This document shows, one piece after another, positions 1-9,362 of a stretch of DNA of 64,000 bases. The position numbers were made by a program, and so were the translations under genes. Where the stretch lies: assembly GCA_029237825.1 (NCBI GenBank), contig JAQZBQ010000001.1, forward strand, positions 1 through 64,000, written 5' to 3'. The DNA comes from Bacteroidota bacterium. GTDB taxonomy: Bacteria; Bacteroidota; Bacteroidia; B-17B0; Aurantibacillaceae. The notes beneath the pieces were generated by a model, which worked only from the letters and a program-made list of their open reading frames with translations, was not told the origin of the DNA and searched no databases. Position 1 is the first letter of the stretch. Each line of letters starts with the position of its first letter.

Positions 1-21
1 GATTTCTGTACTGTGAGACAT
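1..21 (-). CDS. 5' end of next gene in the oxidase cluster (truncated by window edge)
   Basis: An ATG at 21-19 opens a minus-strand frame reading MSHSTEI that runs off the window. It lies about 45 bp downstream of the oxidase subunit III gene in the same direction. In Bacteroidota, heme O synthase and one subunit III gene are commonly followed by a second subunit III gene, so that is the guess; seven residues cannot prove it. Confidence 0.35.
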
Positions 22-66
22 AATAAAATTTACGTTTTAACGATTTTTATAAATTATGGTGCAAGT

Positions 67-666
67 TTAACGAATATAATACAAAAATAAAAACAAATAC
101 ACCCATAAAATATCAAGAAAATGCCAATATATAGAGCATAGTTCCAATCCCAGGGTGTTCCCTCCGTTATATTTCCCTTTAAAGGCATTTTTAAGGGTCA
201 CTAAAAGTGAAAGCAAACCTGCAAATAGGTGCATCAAGTGTAAAAAAGTGATCAGATACAAAAATGATCCTGAGGCATTTGCGGATTTTCCGGCAAACAC
301 AATATTTTTACTATACAACTCGCCCCACCCCTGGTATTGTAAATAGGCGAATATCAACCCAAGTATAAATGTGGCCAAAACACCAAAACCGGTTGCGCGG
401 GAATTGTTTTTCTTTGCCATCTGAAAAGCAAAAAATAAAGTAATACTACTGGTAATTATAACAGCTGTACTTAGGTAAAATGCGTTTGGCAAATTAAAAA
501 TCAGCCAGTTGCCGTTATCGGCTCTCACCACGTAAGCGCTGGTTAGGCCGGCAAATAACATCACAATACTTAATATTCCCACCCATAACAGAGGTTTTGA
601 CGCTTTTTGGCGAGCTGCTTTTAACTCAGCTTTAAACGTGGGACTAGGTTTTACTTTTTCTTCCAT
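67..666 (-). CDS. ctaE: cytochrome c oxidase subunit III family protein
   Basis: A 199-aa polytopic membrane protein of the heme-copper oxidase subunit III family, which supports the catalytic subunit of the terminal oxidase in the inner membrane. There are about five hydrophobic segments. The C-terminal part carries the family pattern GSFLYLITFLHLMHLFAG and YWHFLDILWVYLFLFLY, with the conserved histidines and the WHF/W pattern of helices VI-VII. It is short compared with the seven-helix mitochondrial form, which is normal for the bacterial five-helix type. It starts 6 bp after the heme O synthase stop, so the two are probably co-transcribed and link cofactor synthesis with oxidase assembly. 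Confidence 0.9.
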   Translation of the reverse strand: MEEKVKPSPTFKAELKAARQKASKPLLWVGILSIVMLFAGLTSAYVVRADNGNWLIFNLPNAFYLSTAVIITSSITLFFAFQMAKKNNSRATGFGVLATFILGLIFAYLQYQGWGELYSKNIVFAGKSANASGSFLYLITFLHLMHLFAGLLSLLVTLKNAFKGKYNGGNTLGLELCSIYWHFLDILWVYLFLFLYYIR

Positions 667-672
667 GACTAA

Positions 673-1584
673 CTATATTAATAATTTACTGCCAACCATA
701 AGCGCAACCTGCACAACCGGCAAATAAATGAACGAACCAAACATTAATTTCCTTGCATCTTCAATCGTACCACTTCTGTATAAGTTGTAGGCCTGAACAA
801 TAAATACGAGCCCCATACAGCTCACAACCGTCGCAGAAATCCAACCGGTGTAATTAAAAACAAATGGAGTAAGCGCAAGAGGGAATAATGAGAGTGTGTA
901 TACAAGGATTTGGGAACGAGAACTTTTATCGCGTCCTCCTTTTGAAGGCAACATAAAAAATCCTGCGCGCTGATAATCGTCATGGCTAACCCATGCAATT
1001 GCCCAAAAGTGAGGGAACTGCCAGAAAAATTGAATACAAAACAGTAAAACAGCAAAAAATGTGATTTCTCCAAAACCCTCTGTTGCTGCAATTGCTCCAA
1101 TTAAAGTGGGTAAAGCTCCCGGAATAGCACCGATAAAAACCGAAAATGGAGTTCTTCGTTTCATGGGTGTGTAAACCAGTGCATATAAAATGATGGAAAT
1201 AAAGCCGATAATCCCACTAAGAGGATTAGTAAATACCCACAATAAAATAGTTCCGATAACGCCAAAAATTCCACAAACCAATAGGGCGGTCCCTACTGTT
1301 AAGTTCCCGGTGGGAATTGGCCTTTGTTTGGTACGGTTCATTAATTTATCAAGATCCTTTTCAATGATTTGGTTAAAACCATTTGCAGCCGCGGTCACTA
1401 AAAATCCACCCACACATATCGCGAACACTTGTGTCCAGGTAAATGAATCGGCAACGGTAAAAAAAGTAATGATTGCAGAAAAAACAACTAAAGCAGAGAG
1501 CGTAAATTTTGTAAGTTTAAAAAAAACTTTTACTTTACTATAGGTGATAGTTTCTTCTGTTGCTGTATGAGACTCGTTTTGCAA
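673..1584 (-). CDS. cyoE: protoheme IX farnesyltransferase (heme O synthase)
   Basis: A 303-aa UbiA-superfamily prenyltransferase that adds a farnesyl group to protoheme IX to make heme O for heme-copper oxidases; it acts in the inner membrane. The first Asp-rich motif, NQIIEKDLDKLMNRTKQRP (N-x3-D-x2-M-x2-T-x2-RP), is seen around residues 71-89. A second conserved region, with the HFWAIAWVSHDDYQRAGFFM pattern, follows in the middle of the protein. About nine hydrophobic segments and the length match the family. It heads a minus-strand unit with the subunit III gene and is divergent from the peroxidase gene. Confidence 0.95.
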   Translation of the reverse strand: MQNESHTATEETITYSKVKVFFKLTKFTLSALVVFSAIITFFTVADSFTWTQVFAICVGGFLVTAAANGFNQIIEKDLDKLMNRTKQRPIPTGNLTVGTALLVCGIFGVIGTILLWVFTNPLSGIIGFISIILYALVYTPMKRRTPFSVFIGAIPGALPTLIGAIAATEGFGEITFFAVLLFCIQFFWQFPHFWAIAWVSHDDYQRAGFFMLPSKGGRDKSSRSQILVYTLSLFPLALTPFVFNYTGWISATVVSCMGLVFIVQAYNLYRSGTIEDARKLMFGSFIYLPVVQVALMVGSKLLI

Positions 1585-1701
1585 AGCGGCACAAATTTAG
1601 GAAATAAATCAGCATCTGATTAAGATGATTCGGTTATATTTGTTAGAAACTAAGAACAATCATAAAACTATTCGTTAATCTTAATAACTAATCATCATCC
1701 C

Positions 1702-2235
1702 ATGAAAAAAATTATCGCGTTCGCACTCTCTGTCTTTTCACTAGGATTTAATTCACCGGGAAGTAAAACCCTGCATGATTTCAGGTCACAGACACTGGAC
1801 GGATCAGATTTTAATTTTTCGGATTTAAAAGGCAAGAAAGTGTTAATCGTAAACACGGCTTCGGAATGCGGCTATACCCCACAATACAAAGATCTGGAAG
1901 CGCTGTACCAGAAATACAAATCACAGAACTTCATCATAGTAGGATTCCCTTGTAACGACTTTGGCGGACAAGAACCAGGTTCGGCTGCCGAAATAAAATC
2001 CTTTTGTACAAAAAACTATGGCGTTACGTTTCCCATGATGGAAAAAATTAGCATTTCAACAAGTCCAATATATAAGTGGCTTACCTCAAAAGCCGAAAAT
2101 GGTGTACTGGACGCAACGGTGAAGTGGAATTTCAACAAGTTTCTTGTGGATGAAAAAGGACGCGTTGTAAAGCATCTACCGTCCAAAGTGCAACCCATGG
2201 ATAATGAAATTACCGGTTGGATTGAAGGGAAATAA
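1702..2235 (+). CDS. glutathione peroxidase family thiol peroxidase, exported
   Basis: A 177-aa protein with a hydrophobic N-terminal segment (about residues 1-18) that looks like a signal peptide, followed by a GPx thioredoxin fold. The catalytic tetrad is visible: Cys56 (NTASECGYTP), Gln90 (FGGQEPG), Trp142 and Asn143 (KWNFNKF). Cys replaces selenocysteine. Cys102 in SFCTKNYG sits where the resolving Cys of thioredoxin-dependent 2-Cys GPx enzymes lies, so thioredoxin is a more likely reductant than glutathione (inference). It probably reduces hydroperoxides in the cell envelope. The stop abuts the convergent neighbour at 2236. Confidence 0.9.
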   Translation: MKKIIAFALSVFSLGFNSPGSKTLHDFRSQTLDGSDFNFSDLKGKKVLIVNTASECGYTPQYKDLEALYQKYKSQNFIIVGFPCNDFGGQEPGSAAEIKSFCTKNYGVTFPMMEKISISTSPIYKWLTSKAENGVLDATVKWNFNKFLVDEKGRVVKHLPSKVQPMDNEITGWIEGK

Positions 2236-2652
2236 TTATTCTCTTACAATTTCCACCTTTTCAATGAGGTAAGGGGTTTCCGATTGCCAGAAAAAATTCT
2301 TCAGGATTTCTTTATAATAAAGCCTGACATGTTTTCCCTGCGATTTGGTAATGGCATCGTAAACACCTGTATTCTTTTTGTGAACGGAAAACCGCCAAAT
2401 CCTCGTTGGCATAATGGTTCCGTCACCTTCTGAAATGCCGCCTAAATTCAATTCACCTTCGTATGTCTTAAAAACATAGCCTTTCTGTGAAAGCTTGATT
2501 ACAACACCGGATCTGGTGCCTGAACTGTAAGACATACCGCAAATCAAAACATAAATTACAAAAATCAAGATCAACAAAAGAACGGAGAAAAACAGCCATT
2601 TTTTCCAGCTTTTCTTTTTACCCGGCGTATTGATTGCACTCGTAGTTTCCAT
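2236..2652 (-). CDS. conserved hypothetical membrane-anchored protein
   Basis: A 138-aa protein: a Lys-rich N-terminus, one transmembrane helix at about residues 20-42, then a soluble domain of about 95 aa containing SSGTRSGVVIKLSQKG, VFKTYEGELNLGG and VRLYYKE. This pattern matches a conserved Bacteroidota family that databases often label '6-phosphogluconate dehydrogenase'. There is no Rossmann motif here, so that label should not be propagated. No function can be assigned. It is convergent with the peroxidase gene, with no gap between the stops. Confidence 0.75.
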   Translation of the reverse strand: METTSAINTPGKKKSWKKWLFFSVLLLILIFVIYVLICGMSYSSGTRSGVVIKLSQKGYVFKTYEGELNLGGISEGDGTIMPTRIWRFSVHKKNTGVYDAITKSQGKHVRLYYKEILKNFFWQSETPYLIEKVEIVRE

Positions 2653-2838
2653 AACATAAAACTACATATTATTAAAGGCCTTCGTCTTGCAACCTGACAT
2701 TAACTAAGAAATTTACAAGTAACGACACTTATCCGGAATTTTCAATCAGTTATTAGAAAATTCAAGTCAGTTAATAATCTATTTAATACAATTAAAAATA
2801 TGACAATACTTTTATTAAAAACCCGCATAATATATCTC

Positions 2839-4473
2839 ATGAAAATTATATTTTTTTTATTCTTAAACCTGCTGGGCATAGCCTATGCTCAAACGTATGA
2901 ATACCTTGATATAAACCAAGTAAAAGCACGCGTTAATAGCGGAGGCGATTTGCACTGGGATCCTGCGACAGGAAACCCTGGCTACGAATGTCCGAAGGGA
3001 AGCAATAGAAATTGGGGTGGCACAGCCAGTTTATGGCTCGGAGGCCTGGATGCAGGAGGGCAATTACATTTATCGGCTCAAACCTACCATCAGAGTGGTG
3101 TGGATTATTGGCCGGGACCACTGACAACCAATGGAGCAACAACAAATTCTACAACTGTGGGGCAATACAACCGTGTATGGAAAATTAATAAATCAGAGAT
3201 AGATACTTTCCTTATAAATATAGCCAACGGAAATGTACAAAACGGAACCTATACCATACCGAACAGCATCTTAAACTGGCCTGGCAACGGCGACGTTACT
3301 CAAAACCAGGATTTAATTTTAGCACCATTCGCGGATGTGAATGGCGACCAGTATTATGATCCATCCTCTGGTGATTATCCACTTATAAAAGGCGATCAGG
3401 CAATTTTTACAATTTATAATGACGTGTATTTACCACATGGATCTGGCGGTGATGCCTTTGGCGTAGAGGTTCATTTAATGGCTTACGCATATGGACCATG
3501 CAGTATAACAACTGGCAACTCCTTTTTAAACTATACCACTTTCTACAATTATAAAATCATTAACCGGAGTTCATTTAGCTATATAATCTATTCAGCATTG
3601 TTCAACGATTCGTATTTTGGAGTAACTGAATATGTAGGTTGCGACGTAATGGACGATTATGGTTATAACTACAATAACTCTTCAACTAAAAATCCTGCAA
3701 TTGGTGTTGCAATTTTAAGAAGCCCTTATAATACCAACAATGGAATTGATGATGATGATGATGGAATCATCGATGAACTATTTGAAGAAATTGGTATGAC
3801 TAATTTTATGTATTACAATAATTCCTTTCCCGGAATACCACTCTCGCAAAGTGATCCAATTACTGCCAACGACTATTATCAATATTTGAGGAGTTCCTGG
3901 AAAGATGGAACCCCTTTAACCTGTGGTGCCAATGGATATGGCGGAAGTGTGGCAACCAATTTCGCCTATCCGGGAAATTCGCAAACAACCGGACCATGTG
4001 TGCCAGGAAATTGGGCAGAAAACGGAACTGGAAGCGATAAACGATTTGTTATGAGTTCTGGTGATTTTACCCTTTTTCCTGGATCAATAACCGAACTGGA
4101 ATACGCTTACATCACTGCTTTTGACAGCATCACGAATGATCCTTTAGGTAAACTTGATTCAGATGTGCAAAATCTGCATGCCATTTACAATACTACCTTA
4201 AATCAATGTATGAATACAGATCTAAAAGAATCATATTCACAAACCAACATTATACTTAGTCCAAACCCAACAAAGGGCATATTAAATATAAAGAGCGATT
4301 TAAAAAAGAATTTTAAAATTGAAGTTATTGATGTATTTGGTAAAGTTCTTTTATCAGAAGAATGCAAAAATTTTGACACTTCTCTTAATGTCACGTCTTT
4401 GCCCCAGGGAATCTACTTTCTGAAATTAATCTCTGAAAATATAAATACAACCAGGAAATTTATTAAAGAATAG
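2839..4473 (+). CDS. T9SS type A sorting domain-containing secreted protein
   Basis: The ATG at 2839 is chosen over one at 2800 because it begins a clean signal peptide (MKIIFFLFLNLLGIAYA, then Q). The mature part is about 525 aa. It has Gly/Asn/Tyr-rich regions, an acidic stretch near residues 302-314 (GIDDDDDGIIDELFEE) that could bind calcium, and a C-terminal domain of about 75 aa beginning SPNPTKGILNI and ending TTRKFIKE. That tail is the Por secretion system sorting domain (TIGR04183-like). The protein is therefore predicted to cross the outer membrane by T9SS and be attached to the surface or released. No enzymatic motif was recognised. Confidence 0.85.
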   Translation: MKIIFFLFLNLLGIAYAQTYEYLDINQVKARVNSGGDLHWDPATGNPGYECPKGSNRNWGGTASLWLGGLDAGGQLHLSAQTYHQSGVDYWPGPLTTNGATTNSTTVGQYNRVWKINKSEIDTFLINIANGNVQNGTYTIPNSILNWPGNGDVTQNQDLILAPFADVNGDQYYDPSSGDYPLIKGDQAIFTIYNDVYLPHGSGGDAFGVEVHLMAYAYGPCSITTGNSFLNYTTFYNYKIINRSSFSYIIYSALFNDSYFGVTEYVGCDVMDDYGYNYNNSSTKNPAIGVAILRSPYNTNNGIDDDDDGIIDELFEEIGMTNFMYYNNSFPGIPLSQSDPITANDYYQYLRSSWKDGTPLTCGANGYGGSVATNFAYPGNSQTTGPCVPGNWAENGTGSDKRFVMSSGDFTLFPGSITELEYAYITAFDSITNDPLGKLDSDVQNLHAIYNTTLNQCMNTDLKESYSQTNIILSPNPTKGILNIKSDLKKNFKIEVIDVFGKVLLSEECKNFDTSLNVTSLPQGIYFLKLISENINTTRKFIKE

Positions 4474-4495
4474 ATAATGGCCTAAGAAAAAAACG

Positions 4496-5302
4496 TTATT
4501 TCAAAGACAATTCCTCAGACCTACGCTCCGCACTTTTTAATGCCTGAATGATTACCTCACCCATGTGTTGTTCATTGAATATTTTTAATGCTGCTTCGGT
4601 AGTTCCTCCTTTTGAAGTTACGGAGGAAATATATTCGTCGAGGTTTTTTTGCCCATTATTAATTAAATGAAAAGAACCCAGCATGGTTTGTTTTGCAAGG
4701 ATGGAAGAGACATGTTCATCCAATCCCATCTTTACACCTGCATCTATCAAATACTTCATGAAGTAAAAGAAATATGCTGGCCCGCTGCCACTCAATGCCG
4801 TTACTGCATTCAGTTGCTTTTCATCTTTCAGGAATAAAGTACGGCCTGTAGTGCATAAAAGGTTTTCCACAAGCATAATTTGGTCATGGTTAAGCTTCTC
4901 GGAAGCTGCAAATGCCGTCATACCCATGTTCACTTCAACGGGTAAATTAGGCATAGCACGAACCACCAACTCATGTTTAAGTTCCGATTGTATAAAAGAA
5001 ATTTCAATTCCGGCCATAATAGACAGGAGAAGGGAATTAGAGGAAATTACCTTTCTCAGTTCAACACTCAGTTCTTTGAAATCCTGGGGCTTAACAGCCA
5101 GGATAATTATTGAGCACTCTGATATGGACTTATCATCCGTTGTAACAACCTGACCGATATTCACTAAGGATAAATTCTGCCTTCGTTCCTGATTTTTTTC
5201 GATCAACAATAAATTTTCAGGCGTTACAATTTTGTATCTTAAAAATGCATGGGCATAGATAAGTCCCATATTCCCGCAACCAACAATCGCAATCTTATTC
5301 AT
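4496..5302 (-). CDS. proC: pyrroline-5-carboxylate reductase
   Basis: A 268-aa cytoplasmic enzyme for the last step of proline synthesis: P5C plus NAD(P)H to proline. The Rossmann motif GCGNMG is at residues 8-13, the NAD(P) loop VKPQD follows in the first domain, and the P5CR signature ALSGSGPAYFFYFMKYLIDAGVKMGL lies at about residues 167-192 in the dimerisation domain. Length is typical. It overlaps the end of the small upstream gene by 8 bp, so the two are probably translated from one message. Confidence 0.95.
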   Translation of the reverse strand: MNKIAIVGCGNMGLIYAHAFLRYKIVTPENLLLIEKNQERRQNLSLVNIGQVVTTDDKSISECSIIILAVKPQDFKELSVELRKVISSNSLLLSIMAGIEISFIQSELKHELVVRAMPNLPVEVNMGMTAFAASEKLNHDQIMLVENLLCTTGRTLFLKDEKQLNAVTALSGSGPAYFFYFMKYLIDAGVKMGLDEHVSSILAKQTMLGSFHLINNGQKNLDEYISSVTSKGGTTEAALKIFNEQHMGEVIIQALKSAERRSEELSLK

Positions 5303-5531
5303 TGTTATTTTTTAAATAGGATTTATATTCGTCTGAACTTGACATCTCACAGGTTTGTCCCACATCATGTAACAGGTCGTAGATAAAATTTCGATCAGGC
5401 AAGATGCGTGCTACATGTAACTCTATCACTGCTTTTGAACCAATAAATCGAATTTCCTCGAATTCATGGTCATTGATTATTTTAAAAAAATGCTTATTGT
5501 TTTTATATTTTCTGTAGGCAGGGAAATCCAT
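5295..5531 (-). CDS. small hypothetical protein upstream of proC
   Basis: A 78-aa soluble protein starting at the second ATG (5531, MDFPAYRKYKNN); an alternative start at 5549 adds six residues. It contains NDHEFEEIRFIGSKAVIELHVARILPDR and an acidic C-terminus. No TM segment or known motif is visible. The last 8 bp overlap the proC start, which suggests coupling. Similar small proteins occur in other Bacteroidota, but I know no function. Confidence 0.6.
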   Translation of the reverse strand: MDFPAYRKYKNNKHFFKIINDHEFEEIRFIGSKAVIELHVARILPDRNFIYDLLHDVGQTCEMSSSDEYKSYLKNNNE

Positions 5532-5558
5532 TATTTTAAAAATTAGCATTTAAAAAAA

Positions 5559-5582
5559 AGTCCTGCAGTTTTGCAGGACTTG
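5559..5582 (-). terminator. intrinsic terminator of the DUF2723 gene
   Basis: Perfect 10-bp stem AAGTCCTGCA/TGCAGGACTT with a 4-nt loop. Read on the minus strand it is followed by a T tract. It lies 7 bp past the stop of the DUF2723 gene and separates it from the hypothetical/proC unit. Confidence 0.85.
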
Positions 5583-5589
5583 AAATTCA

Positions 5590-8500
5590 TTACATTCCTC
5601 CCTGAGGAACCTGTTGCTGCTGGTCTTCAGGCATCAATTCCTCCATTGGAATGGAAGCCGTTAATCGCTTCATCAATTCTTTTGAATGCGCTTCCTGTTT
5701 AAATTGTTCCGCCAACATGACCAAACGACGCATGATTTCTTTGGCCTGATTCATTTCTCGGTTGAATGCGGCCCGGTGAATAGATGTCTGGGCGTTATAT
5801 ACTTTCAAATCATTCTCATAAATATCAAATAATTTACCGGATAGTTCGGTCGCCTTTTTCATGTTTCCAATTTGATAGTAACCAGCAATGATTGTATAAA
5901 GTGTTGCTTCATAACGCACATTTGCATCCGGCATTTTCTCCAGACATAAATCAAGAACTTTCTCAGCCTTCTTCTTTTGTCCTTTGCTGATTAAAGCTCC
6001 GGCTAAAGTAGCCATCTGCATTCTCATATTGGAGGCCATACGCGTGCAGTTCTCATCCAGACTTACTCCCGGTTTATCTAAACCACCCCAGGCAAACTTA
6101 TTCATGACGTTGTCATACATCACGTCTGTATTTACACGTCCGCCAACAGCCATTTCATCTTCATTGCTCTTAATAGGCGTTAATCGGTACGCCAAACCCT
6201 CCAGTTGAAAATATTCTTCCAAGCCTAGGTATGCTTCCGATCCTGTTGTAACAGCAAAATAAATTGGTCGCTTCCAGTTATTGTGCGCAATTAAATCCAG
6301 AACCATCAAATCATTTTTGGTAAGATATTGTCTGTTTATGGTCCATTTGATTGATTTTGCCAAACGCGCTGTATCTTTCACAGCGATTACCTTTTCACGC
6401 ATCACTGTAGCAGAATCCACAGGAACATAGAACGTTTTAGCGGGGAAGTAATCAAGAGGCTTGTGTCCGTAATCCAGTTTATTCTCCAGATCATCCGATA
6501 CAACAAAATCTATTGCCTTTTTCAGATTCATAGGACCTGCACCTTTGTCCATGATGTAAACCACTTCGCGTTTACTTTGCACGTATTTATCAGGAGGAAT
6601 GGTGAATGGAACCGGTGCTGATTCGTAAGCTGCTCTCCGCATTTGATTTATGTACCAGTCTGTTTGCAATAAACTTAAATTTACCACGCGCACATCTGTG
6701 CGTATACCTTCAACTTCCTGGGCATACCAGAGAGGGAATGTATCGTTATCGCCATTTGTAAATAGAATGGCATTCGGCGCACAGGTGTTCAAATAATTCA
6801 CGGCGAAGTCACGGCTCATGGTTCGTTTCGAACGGTTATGATCGTCCCAACCTTCAGCTGCCATCAACGTTGGAATAATTAAACCAAGGACGGTTGCTAC
6901 AATAGATGCCGTTTTAACGCTGGATTTCTTGCTTAAAAAATCAAAAATAAATAAGACACCTAACCCGATGAAAATGGCAAAGGCGTAAAACGACGCTACA
7001 TAAGCGTAATCACGCTCACGTGGCTGATAGGGATACTGATTCAAATAAAACACAACCGCAACGCCATTCAATAAAAACAGTAGCGATACAACCCAGGTAT
7101 CATTTTTATTATTCTTTACATGAAATACAAAACCTAATAAACCTAAAATAAATGGTAGTGCATAAAACGAATTGCTAGCCATATTGTTGGAGGCTGCATG
7201 TGTAACAAACGATGTGTCTGTATCAAGAAACGCGTCATCTAAAGCTTTAATACCGGTCTTCCAGTTACCTTCTAAAGGATTACCGTTAAGTCCCTGAATA
7301 TCATTTTGGCGGCCAATAAAGTTCCAGGCAAAATAACGCAAATACATGTATTTTATCTGATAACTGATAAAGTAAGTCATGTTGGCTGTGAAGTTTGGAA
7401 TCTGAACTTCTTCCATTTGTCCGGTCTGTTCGTTCATTACCGTTTTTTTCTTGTGATGATTTTGAACATCACCCCAGTAACGGTAAGCAGCTTCATGGTT
7501 TCGTTGCTGGCTCCACATCCTGGGAAAAGGTGTGCAGAACTCTTTCTGGTAAGCAGGAATTGATTTTTTGCGATCGTCAATAATTTTATATTTTCCGGAT
7601 GCCTCATCCTTAGCGAATACAGGCTCCCCGTCTTTAAAATTGGCGTTGTCGGTTGGTGCATTGTAGTATTGCCCGTAGGTTAATGGCCAGTCGCCATACT
7701 GCTCACGGTTCAGATAAGATAACATGGTAATGGCATTCTCCGGATCATTTTCATCCATTGGGGTGTTTGCCTGAGAGCGGATGATTAACACAAAAAAGGA
7801 AGAATAACCGATGATGAGCGTTGTAAAACTTACTAATACCACATTCAACGTATTGATGTTTTTTGATTTCAAATAATGTATCCCATAAAGTAATGCGCCA
7901 AGCACCAGTAAACGGCTAAACATGCCGCCACCGGTATTCGCTGAAATGACAGCAATGGCCGAAAACAGGATCGCTGTGTAAAATCCAAATTTGTAATAGG
8001 ATTCCTTTTTCTTAACCGTGTATAAAATCAACCCGGTTAACGCAGCAAAAAGGAAAACAAAATAAAAAGCGGATCCAATGTTGAAACCCATGCCTAGTTT
8101 GTTTACAAAAAAGATTTCATAGTCGGCAGCAAACTTCACGATTTTCGGGATCATGATGTTTTGAATGCCACCTAATAACACAAGGGAAATAATGCCAGTG
8201 ATAAAAAACGATTTCCAGGTAAAAGGATACTTCTTAAAATAATAGATAAAGCAAATAGCCGGGATACACAATAAATTCAGCAAATGGACACCGATGGATA
8301 AACCCATCAGATAGGCAATTACCACAAGCCAGCGCATGGCGCCAACGGGGTTCTCTGTATCTTCTTCTTCCCATTTAAGAATTGCCCAAAACACAAGTGC
8401 AGTAAAGAAGGATGACATGGCATATACCTCACCTTCAACAGCCGAGAACCAAAAGGAGTCTGAAAACGTGTAAGCCAGTGCGCCAACAATTCCCGCTCCT

Positions 8501-8862
8501 AAAACGGCCCATTGTTTTCCACTTGTGAACTCTTCACCTTTTCTTAAAATAGCCCTGATACCGAATCGGGTGATTGTCCAGAACAGAAACAGGATTGTAA
8601 AGGAGCTGCACAACGCCGACATGATGTTGATCATTTTCCCCGCCATCGCTGGATCTCCTCCTGCCATGAGGGCAAACATCCTACCCACCAACATGAAAAA
8701 AGGTGCCCCGGGAGGATGCCCTACTTCCAATTTATAAGCGCAGGCAATGTACTCGCCGCAATCCCAGAAACTAGCAGTTGGTTCAATCGTAGAAACATAT
8801 GTGAAAGTTGCAATGGCGAAAACAATCCAGCCAATAATGTTGTTTAATCTTTTAAACTGCAT
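5590..8862 (-). CDS. DUF2723 family membrane protein (glycosyltransferase-like)
   Basis: A 1090-aa protein of the large Bacteroidota DUF2723 family, related to GT-C protein O-mannosyltransferases. The N-terminal ~330 aa and a later block (about 560-680) hold many TM helices. The first periplasmic loop has the family motif FWDCGEYIACAYKLEVGHPPG (about residues 32-52); its Asp/Glu pair is the expected catalytic site of GT-C enzymes. The C-terminal ~350 aa is soluble and ends in TPR-like helices and a Gln/Pro-rich tail. The probable role is transfer of a lipid-linked sugar to exported proteins, such as Bacteroidota O-glycosylation; this is inferred from the family. It stands alone, with its own terminator. 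Confidence 0.85.
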   Translation of the reverse strand: MQFKRLNNIIGWIVFAIATFTYVSTIEPTASFWDCGEYIACAYKLEVGHPPGAPFFMLVGRMFALMAGGDPAMAGKMINIMSALCSSFTILFLFWTITRFGIRAILRKGEEFTSGKQWAVLGAGIVGALAYTFSDSFWFSAVEGEVYAMSSFFTALVFWAILKWEEEDTENPVGAMRWLVVIAYLMGLSIGVHLLNLLCIPAICFIYYFKKYPFTWKSFFITGIISLVLLGGIQNIMIPKIVKFAADYEIFFVNKLGMGFNIGSAFYFVFLFAALTGLILYTVKKKESYYKFGFYTAILFSAIAVISANTGGGMFSRLLVLGALLYGIHYLKSKNINTLNVVLVSFTTLIIGYSSFFVLIIRSQANTPMDENDPENAITMLSYLNREQYGDWPLTYGQYYNAPTDNANFKDGEPVFAKDEASGKYKIIDDRKKSIPAYQKEFCTPFPRMWSQQRNHEAAYRYWGDVQNHHKKKTVMNEQTGQMEEVQIPNFTANMTYFISYQIKYMYLRYFAWNFIGRQNDIQGLNGNPLEGNWKTGIKALDDAFLDTDTSFVTHAASNNMASNSFYALPFILGLLGFVFHVKNNKNDTWVVSLLFLLNGVAVVFYLNQYPYQPRERDYAYVASFYAFAIFIGLGVLFIFDFLSKKSSVKTASIVATVLGLIIPTLMAAEGWDDHNRSKRTMSRDFAVNYLNTCAPNAILFTNGDNDTFPLWYAQEVEGIRTDVRVVNLSLLQTDWYINQMRRAAYESAPVPFTIPPDKYVQSKREVVYIMDKGAGPMNLKKAIDFVVSDDLENKLDYGHKPLDYFPAKTFYVPVDSATVMREKVIAVKDTARLAKSIKWTINRQYLTKNDLMVLDLIAHNNWKRPIYFAVTTGSEAYLGLEEYFQLEGLAYRLTPIKSNEDEMAVGGRVNTDVMYDNVMNKFAWGGLDKPGVSLDENCTRMASNMRMQMATLAGALISKGQKKKAEKVLDLCLEKMPDANVRYEATLYTIIAGYYQIGNMKKATELSGKLFDIYENDLKVYNAQTSIHRAAFNREMNQAKEIMRRLVMLAEQFKQEAHSKELMKRLTASIPMEELMPEDQQQQVPQGGM

Positions 8863-8942
8863 AGTTGTAATTTATACGGATAAGTTGCGAATTTAACTAA
8901 AAATGGGAGCTAAACAGAATCAATCTTTTTTTTTATGAATTT

Positions 8943-8972
8943 TTTGTAGATGAATATATTTTACTATTTTTG
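8943..8972 (+). promoter_or_regulatory. Bacteroidota-type promoter for tRNA-Gln
   Basis: TTTG at 8943-8946, an 18-nt spacer, then TATTTTTG at 8965-8972, which matches the Bacteroidota sigma-A consensus (TTTG / TAnnTTTG). The tRNA begins 28 bp further on. Confidence 0.7.
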
Positions 8973-9000
8973 TCGCCCGAACTTTTAACAAAGTTCAGAT

Positions 9001-9073
9001 TGTCCGATGGTGTAACTGGCAACACGACTGATTTTGGTTCAGTAGAGTCTAGGTTCGAGCCCTAGTCGGACAA
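9001..9073 (+). tRNA. tRNA-Gln (anticodon TTG)
   Basis: The acceptor stem TGTCCGA/TCGGACA pairs perfectly. The anticodon arm is ACTGA-TTTTGGT-TCAGT with anticodon TTG, which decodes CAA. The T arm is CTAGG-TTCGAGC-CCTAG. The discriminator base is A73, and CCA is not encoded. The 3' half of the T stem, the acceptor strand and three flanking bases are duplicated at 18599, showing that an element has integrated here and restored the tRNA end. Confidence 0.97.
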
Positions 9074-9076
9074 CGG
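9061..9076 (+). repeat. attL (16-bp direct repeat inside tRNA-Gln)
   Basis: CCTAGTCGGACAACGG covers the 3' T-stem strand, the acceptor strand and three bases past the tRNA. An identical copy lies at 18599-18614, and identity ends at both edges. Confidence 0.9.
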
Positions 9077-9077
9077 T

Positions 9078-9114
9078 AAACCCCTTTTTGTTACAAACAT
9101 TAAGGGGTTTTTTG
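9078..9114 (+). terminator. intrinsic terminator after tRNA-Gln (element-borne)
   Basis: A 9-bp stem AAACCCCTT/AAGGGGTTT with a 15-nt loop and a T run. It is the first sequence inside the element, so the element supplies a terminator in place of the native one now found past attR. Confidence 0.75.
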
Positions 9115-9116
9115 TT

Positions 9117-9303
9117 GTACAAATATAGGCAAACACGTACAAATATCAATAAACACAAGCATTTCAAGGGTTTTATAAAAATTAATCTTGGTAGTATTGC
9201 GCCATGATTGAATATGTTTAATTATAATTTTTTGTTACCATTTTGTTACTCTAAAAAAGGAAAAATCAAAAAGGTAACAAATGACTAAAAAAAACTGTAT
9301 GCC
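9117..9303. repeat. probable integrase arm-site region: short direct and inverted repeats
   Basis: Two copies of GTACAAATAT lie 20 bp apart (9117-9126 and 9137-9146). A 9-bp inverted repeat TTTGTTACC/GGTAACAAA lies at 9231-9239 and 9273-9281, with a further TTTGTTAC at 9242-9249. There is no ORF here. The position between the att core and the recombinase gene, plus the regular spacing, suggests binding sites for the integrase arm domain or an excisionase (inference). Confidence 0.45.
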
Positions 9304-9362
9304 ATGAAATTTAGCTATGTTTTGACCGGAAAAAGAAGTGTACAAAGCCCTCTGTAAAAGGA

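Noticed and set aside
2236-2652. Annotation as 6-phosphogluconate dehydrogenase
   Set aside because: The family is often labelled so in databases, but the protein is a 138-aa TM-anchored domain without a Rossmann fold or substrate motif.
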